Source of the DNA: an uncultured Duganella sp.
GTDB lineage: Bacteria > Pseudomonadota > Gammaproteobacteria > Burkholderiales > Burkholderiaceae
Direction of reading: 5' to 3'
Length of the DNA: 19,663 nucleotides
Assembly: GCA_946482335.1 (NCBI GenBank)
Contig: CAMLRG010000090.1
Span: 1 to 19,663 of the forward strand
The position numbers and the translations under genes were made by a program. Below, piece by piece: positions 15,672 through 19,663 of the stretch; the first letter of the stretch is position 1, and the number at the start of each line of letters is the position of its first letter. The notes below the pieces were generated by a model that worked only from the letters and a program-made list of their open reading frames with translations, made no database searches and was not told the DNA's origin.

Positions 15672-15691
15672 AATCGCATACGATGCAATCG
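15672..15691. repeat. Left arm of a perfect 20-bp inverted repeat
   Basis: AATCGCATACGATGCAATCG is the exact reverse complement of 15742-15761. It contains the near-palindrome ATCGCATACGAT (15673-15684). It lies just upstream of the -35 box of the Ohr-like gene and upstream of the Bug receptor gene, so it could serve both. Confidence 0.7.
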
Positions 15692-15698
15692 AATCCGC

Positions 15699-15726
15699 TT
15701 GACATCGCCGCCGGCGTCGCTATACT
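15699..15726 (+). promoter_or_regulatory. Strong sigma70-type promoter for the Ohr-like gene
   Basis: A perfect TTGACA (15699-15704), a 16-bp spacer and TATACT (15721-15726). The transcript start would be near 15733, about 57 nt before the ATG at 15790. Confidence 0.75.
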
Positions 15727-15741
15727 TCTGCTCATCGAATG

Positions 15742-15761
15742 CGATTGCATCGTATGCGATT
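15742..15761. repeat. Right arm of a perfect 20-bp inverted repeat, with an extra half-similar site
   Basis: CGATTGCATCGTATGCGATT contains ATCGTATGCGAT (15749-15760). A third similar near-palindrome, ATCGAATGCGAT, lies at 15734-15745 and overlaps this arm. Together they cover the predicted transcript start of the Ohr-like gene, a typical repressor position. Confidence 0.7.
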
Positions 15762-15789
15762 TACATAAACCAAATCATCGGAGTTATTC

Positions 15790-16245
15790 ATGAGCAAGAT
15801 CACCAAAGTCCTGGCCACCGGCAAAACCCGTACTACCTCAAGCGATTCCGCGATCTTTGCGGGCAATCCGGAAGGCAGGCTGGACATCCATCTGACCACC
15901 CCGGGCAATCCCGACGGCCGCGTCGTCGACGTCCAGACGACCCTGCCGCATCCGCTGGCCGAGCAATTGTTTGCCGGCGCGTGGTCGGCTTGCTATTCGG
16001 CCGCGGTCGGCCTGGCCGCCAAGGAAAAAAAGGTCACCCTGCCGGCCGGCACGGCGGTGGAAATCGAAGTGGATCTCGGCCAGGGCAGCGGCGAGTACTT
16101 CATCCAGGCGCGACTGACCGTATTTGCGCCGGGCGCCGACCACGCGGCGGTCACCGAAGTGGCGCACCTGGCTGACGCCATCTGCCCCTACTCGAAAGCC
16201 GTGCGCGGCAATATCGACGTGGTGCTGAACGTGGTCACCGCATAA
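15790..16245 (+). CDS. Ohr/OsmC-family organic hydroperoxide resistance protein
   Basis: A 151-aa thiol peroxidase of the Ohr/OsmC family, which reduces organic hydroperoxides in the cytosol. The two redox cysteines are in FAGAWSACYSAAVGLAA and in the Ohr-typical HLADAICPYSKAVRGNIDV. The N-terminal TGKTRTTSSDSAIFAGNPEG and the central VEIEVDLGQGSGEYFIQARL match the Ohr subgroup. GGAG stands 7 nt before the ATG. The promoter is near consensus but flanked by inverted-repeat arms, so it is probably repressed until induced. The usual regulator, OhrR (MarR family), is not encoded in this window. The YfbK-like gene follows 82 bp downstream on the same strand and may be partly co-transcribed. Confidence 0.92.
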   Translation: MSKITKVLATGKTRTTSSDSAIFAGNPEGRLDIHLTTPGNPDGRVVDVQTTLPHPLAEQLFAGAWSACYSAAVGLAAKEKKVTLPAGTAVEIEVDLGQGSGEYFIQARLTVFAPGADHAAVTEVAHLADAICPYSKAVRGNIDVVLNVVTA

Positions 16246-16274
16246 GGAATACAAAATGTAACCCTTGTTGCACC

Positions 16275-16325
16275 GGGCGTCCCTTTGGAGGAAGTTAGCA
16301 GGACAACAATTCCAAAAGGACGTCC
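16275..16325 (+). promoter_or_regulatory. Long hairpin masking the ribosome-binding site of the vWA lipoprotein gene
   Basis: Two 15-nt arms (16275-16289 and 16311-16325) pair with one G-U wobble and one C-A mismatch across a 21-nt loop. The right arm contains the ribosome-binding site AAAAGGA (16314-16320) and ends 2 nt before the ATG at 16328. It could also slow readthrough from the Ohr-like gene. Confidence 0.55.
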
Positions 16326-16327
16326 AA

Positions 16328-18070
16328 ATGAAAAAGACAGCTTTAATCCCGGCCGTGACTGCCGGCATGCTGGTCCTGGCCGCTTGCAGCACCCCGACCA
16401 CCACGACTACCACGCCCACGGTCGCCGCAGCGACGTCTGCCGCAGGGGCGCCGGCACCGCCGCCCCCGCCGGTTGCCAATGACAGTGTCGCCCTCTCGGT
16501 TGCCGCCAAGCGCCAGCTGCGCGAACAGCTCGCCAAGTCCGGCCCGGTGTCGTCCTTATCGATCCACCCATCGATGCCCGCGCCCGCGTTCGCGCCCATG
16601 CCGCACCTGGCGCATGGGCCGCAGGCCAACGACAAATTCCCTGACAAGGATGCCAACAAGGCGGTCCTGGTGAGCGAGCAGCCGGTATCGACCTTCAGCG
16701 TGGACGTCGATACCGCCTCCTATGCCTTCATGCGCCGGATGCTGTCCGGCGGCCGTATGCCGCCGCTGCAAGCCGTCCGCGTGGAGGAAATGGTCAACTA
16801 TTTCCCCTACCAGTACGCCGCCCCGGCCAAGGCCAGCCAGCCATTCGCCGTGACCACCGAAGTCATGCCGAGCCCCTGGCGGACGGGCAACCAGCTGGTC
16901 CACGTCGCGCTCAAGGGCTATGACATCAAGCACGCCGGACGTCCGCGCGCCAATGTCGTGCTGCTGGTCGACGTTTCCGGCTCGATGGGCCCGCAGGATC
17001 GCCTGCCCTTGCTGCAGCAAGGCTTCCGCCTGTTCGCCGAACAGTTGGGCGACGACGACACGGTATCCATCGTCACGTACGCCAACGGCACGGCGGTTGC
17101 GCTGGAACCGACCAGCGGCAAGGACAAGAGAAAGATCCTGGACGTGATCGACAACCTGCATGCCTCCGGCGGCACGGCCGGCGGCGACGGCCTGCAGCGC
17201 GCCTACGCGCAAGCGGAACGCAACTTTGATCCGAAAGCCGTCAACCGCGTGATCCTGGCGACGGATGGCGACTTCAATATCGGCATCACCGATCCCAAAC
17301 AGCTGGAAAAATTCATTGTCGACAAGCGCAAGTCCGGCATCTACCTGTCGGTCTTCGGTGTCGGCCTGGGCAACCTGAACGACGCCCTGATCCAGCGCCT
17401 GACCCAGTCCGGCAACGGTAACGCCGCCTACATCGACACCTTGCTGGAAGCCCGCAAGGCATTGGCCCAGGAACTGGGTTCGACCATGTTCCCGATCGCC
17501 AACGACGTCAAAGTGCAGGTCGAGTTCAATCCCGCGCAGGTCGCCGCCTACCGCCTGGTCGGCTACGAAACCCGCATGCTGGACCGCCAGGACTTCAAGG
17601 ATGACAAGGTCGATGCCGGCGATATGGGGGCCGGCCACACTGTGACCGCCATCTACGAGATTACCCCTGCCGCCAACGCCGGCAAGCTGGTCGATCCCTT
17701 GCGCTATGCCCAGCCGGCCAAGCCAAAGGCCGCCTCCTCCACCAAGGGTGATGAGCTATGTTTCGTGAAAGTGCGCTACAAGCTGCCGGGCCAATCGGCC
17801 AGCCAGCAGCTGGAGCATCCGGTGCATGCCGCCAGTGCGCGCAAATCGCTCGATGCCGCCCCGGCTGACCAGCGCTTTGCCGTTGCCGTGGCCGCCTTCG
17901 GCCAGCGCCTGCGCGGTGAAGGACAGGTGGCGGACTTCAGCTACGGCGACATCGCCAAGCTGGCCGAAGGGGCGCGCGGCAGCGACCCGGATGGCTACCG
18001 CGCCGAATTCGTGAAGCTGGTCCGGATGGCGGAATCGCTGGGCCAGGTCGGCCAGGTCAGCCAGCGCTAA
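16328..18070 (+). CDS. YfbK-like von Willebrand factor type A lipoprotein
   Basis: A 580-aa lipoprotein. The signal peptide MKKTALIPAVTAGMLVLAAC gives a lipidated Cys20, and a Thr/Pro/Ala-rich low-complexity linker follows. The N-terminal vWF_A-associated domain is seen in FSVDVDTASYAFMRRMLSGG and VRVEEMVNYFPY. A von Willebrand A domain starts near residue 205 with the metal-ion-dependent adhesion motif LLVDVSGSMG (about 214), further metal ligands in SGGTAGGDGLQ, and ILATDGDFNIG. The C-terminal part (KVQVEFNPAQVAAYRLVGYE, then TRMLDRQDF) matches the DUF3520 region of YfbK. Length and order match E. coli YfbK, whose role is not established. The start is fixed by the lipoprotein signal; the open frame begins 21 codons earlier. 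A GC hairpin follows the stop. Confidence 0.93.
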   Translation: MKKTALIPAVTAGMLVLAACSTPTTTTTTPTVAAATSAAGAPAPPPPPVANDSVALSVAAKRQLREQLAKSGPVSSLSIHPSMPAPAFAPMPHLAHGPQANDKFPDKDANKAVLVSEQPVSTFSVDVDTASYAFMRRMLSGGRMPPLQAVRVEEMVNYFPYQYAAPAKASQPFAVTTEVMPSPWRTGNQLVHVALKGYDIKHAGRPRANVVLLVDVSGSMGPQDRLPLLQQGFRLFAEQLGDDDTVSIVTYANGTAVALEPTSGKDKRKILDVIDNLHASGGTAGGDGLQRAYAQAERNFDPKAVNRVILATDGDFNIGITDPKQLEKFIVDKRKSGIYLSVFGVGLGNLNDALIQRLTQSGNGNAAYIDTLLEARKALAQELGSTMFPIANDVKVQVEFNPAQVAAYRLVGYETRMLDRQDFKDDKVDAGDMGAGHTVTAIYEITPAANAGKLVDPLRYAQPAKPKAASSTKGDELCFVKVRYKLPGQSASQQLEHPVHAASARKSLDAAPADQRFAVAVAAFGQRLRGEGQVADFSYGDIAKLAEGARGSDPDGYRAEFVKLVRMAESLGQVGQVSQR

Positions 18071-18082
18071 GCCAGCAACGAT

Positions 18083-18106
18083 GCGGCGCCGGCCGGGCGG
18101 CGCCGC
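18083..18106. terminator. Bidirectional hairpin terminator between the vWA lipoprotein and PadR genes
   Basis: GCGGCGCC (18083-18090) and GGCGCCGC (18099-18106) form a perfect 8-bp stem with an 8-nt loop, between two convergent stop codons 50 bp apart. Confidence 0.6.
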
Positions 18107-18117
18107 TGCCGCATTGC

Positions 18118-18645
18118 CTATTCCTCCAGGATGCGCAAGGCTTCGCGCGCCATATTGACCGCCAGTTCCTCCTGCGCGATGCCGCCTTTCAGCAGCACGT
18201 ACTGCAGGCGCCGCTCGCGCGAATCGGTCTCGCAGGCAAAGTCGCGCTGCTCGAAGCTCCTGTACAGGGCCAGCTTTTGTTCGTGCAGCGCCAGGTGCCG
18301 GCGCATTTCATCGGCCAGTCCCGCCGGCCCGACTGCCGCCTCGGCGCGGATGCGCACCATCAGGGCGTCGCGCTGGGGGCGCGGATCTTCGCTTTCGGCG
18401 ATCCAGCGGCGCAGTTCCGCCATGCCGGCCGGCAGGATGCGGTAAGCCCGTTTGCGGCCGCGGCCGGTCTCGGCCGGCAGCGATTCGATCCAGCCCGCTT
18501 CTTCCAGCCGCGCCAGTTCGCGATAAATCTGCTGGTGGGTGGCTGCCCAGAAGAAACCGATGGACTTATCGAAGCGCCGGGCCAATTCCGAGCCGGAACC
18601 GGCCCGCTCGGACAGGGAAGTCAGCAGCGCGTGGGGCAAAGACAT
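18118..18645 (-). CDS. PadR-family transcriptional regulator
   Basis: A 175-aa PadR-type repressor. The N-terminal winged helix is MSLPHALLTSLSERAGSGSE plus LARRFDKSIGFFWAATHQQI and YRELARLEEAGWIES (residues 1-55), with the wing TGRGRKRAYRILPAGMAELR. The C-terminal helical dimerisation domain (Vir_act_alpha_C type) fills about residues 95-175. The start at 18645 is chosen because the family N-terminus begins there; the open frame runs far upstream through the antisense of fadH and is not coding. The gene is divergent from fadH. Two palindromes in the 138-bp spacer frame the fadH promoter, so it probably represses fadH and possibly itself. PadR regulators often sense aromatic or acyl compounds; the ligand here is unknown. 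Confidence 0.93.
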   Translation of the reverse strand: MSLPHALLTSLSERAGSGSELARRFDKSIGFFWAATHQQIYRELARLEEAGWIESLPAETGRGRKRAYRILPAGMAELRRWIAESEDPRPQRDALMVRIRAEAAVGPAGLADEMRRHLALHEQKLALYRSFEQRDFACETDSRERRLQYVLLKGGIAQEELAVNMAREALRILEE

Positions 18646-18709
18646 GGCGGGAAACAATGTTAAAGATTCCACCATCTTGCCTGAGCGGCGCGAGGCGGAC
18701 AAGCCACAA

Positions 18710-19663
<954 letters not shown>

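Noticed and set aside
16385..16450. ACC-rich low-complexity run near the start of the vWA lipoprotein gene as a DNA repeat
   Set aside because: It encodes an ordinary Thr/Pro/Ala-rich linker after the lipidated cysteine and is not a regular tandem repeat.

Overview
The window is chromosomal DNA from a GC-rich betaproteobacterium, most likely Oxalobacteraceae (Massilia/Duganella/Janthinobacterium type). This is inferred from the rsmD-coaD-ferredoxin order with a beta-type CoaD motif (ISGTIVRE), a Bug-type tricarboxylate receptor, a DUF6279-like lipoprotein and the overall codon and base composition. No rRNA, tRNA, CRISPR, transposase or phage gene was seen. Most genes are housekeeping or common accessory genes; the unusual content lies mainly between genes.

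Layout. 1-2650: the 3' end of putA (proline catabolism) converges on a LysR regulator across a strong hairpin, followed by an unrecognised 87-aa single-span membrane protein. 2665-5615: a five-gene minus-strand cluster in transcription order DUF6279-like lipoprotein, rsmD, coaD, 2[4Fe-4S] ferredoxin, chalcone-isomerase-like exported protein. 5641-10467: glmU and glmS (both plus strand, UDP-GlcNAc synthesis) enclose two minus-strand genes, acpH and an Lrp/AsnC regulator. glmU and acpH converge on a palindromic GGGTCTGACC element that starts and ends at their two stop codons. The 328-bp space between acpH and lrp is packed with DnaA-box-like sequences. The lrp-glmS space carries three evenly spaced GAAA-N5-TTTC sites.

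10638-13090: a secreted SnoaL-like protein, then an overlapping LytS-type kinase and LytTR response regulator pair. 13109-14486: a LysR regulator divergent from a small cupin. 14630-16245: an orphan Bug-type solute-binding protein divergent from an Ohr/OsmC peroxidase, with a perfect 20-bp inverted repeat bracketing a consensus promoter. 16328-18070: a YfbK-like von Willebrand A lipoprotein. 18118-19663: a PadR regulator divergent from fadH (2,4-dienoyl-CoA reductase, cut by the window end), with two near-identical palindromic operators framing the fadH promoter.

How the genes fit together. GlmS and GlmU make the amino-sugar precursor for peptidoglycan and LPS. CoaD and AcpH act at the two ends of phosphopantetheine metabolism (CoA synthesis and removal of the arm from ACP). 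PutA and FadH are catabolic flavoenzymes. Several divergent regulator/target pairs (Lrp-glmS, LysR-cupin, PadR-fadH) have visible operator-like symmetry. The best candidate for something undescribed is the DnaA-box cluster at about 7739-8046, a possible DnaA-titration or DnaA-reactivating locus away from dnaA. Next come the operator arrays and the glmU/acpH palindromic element.
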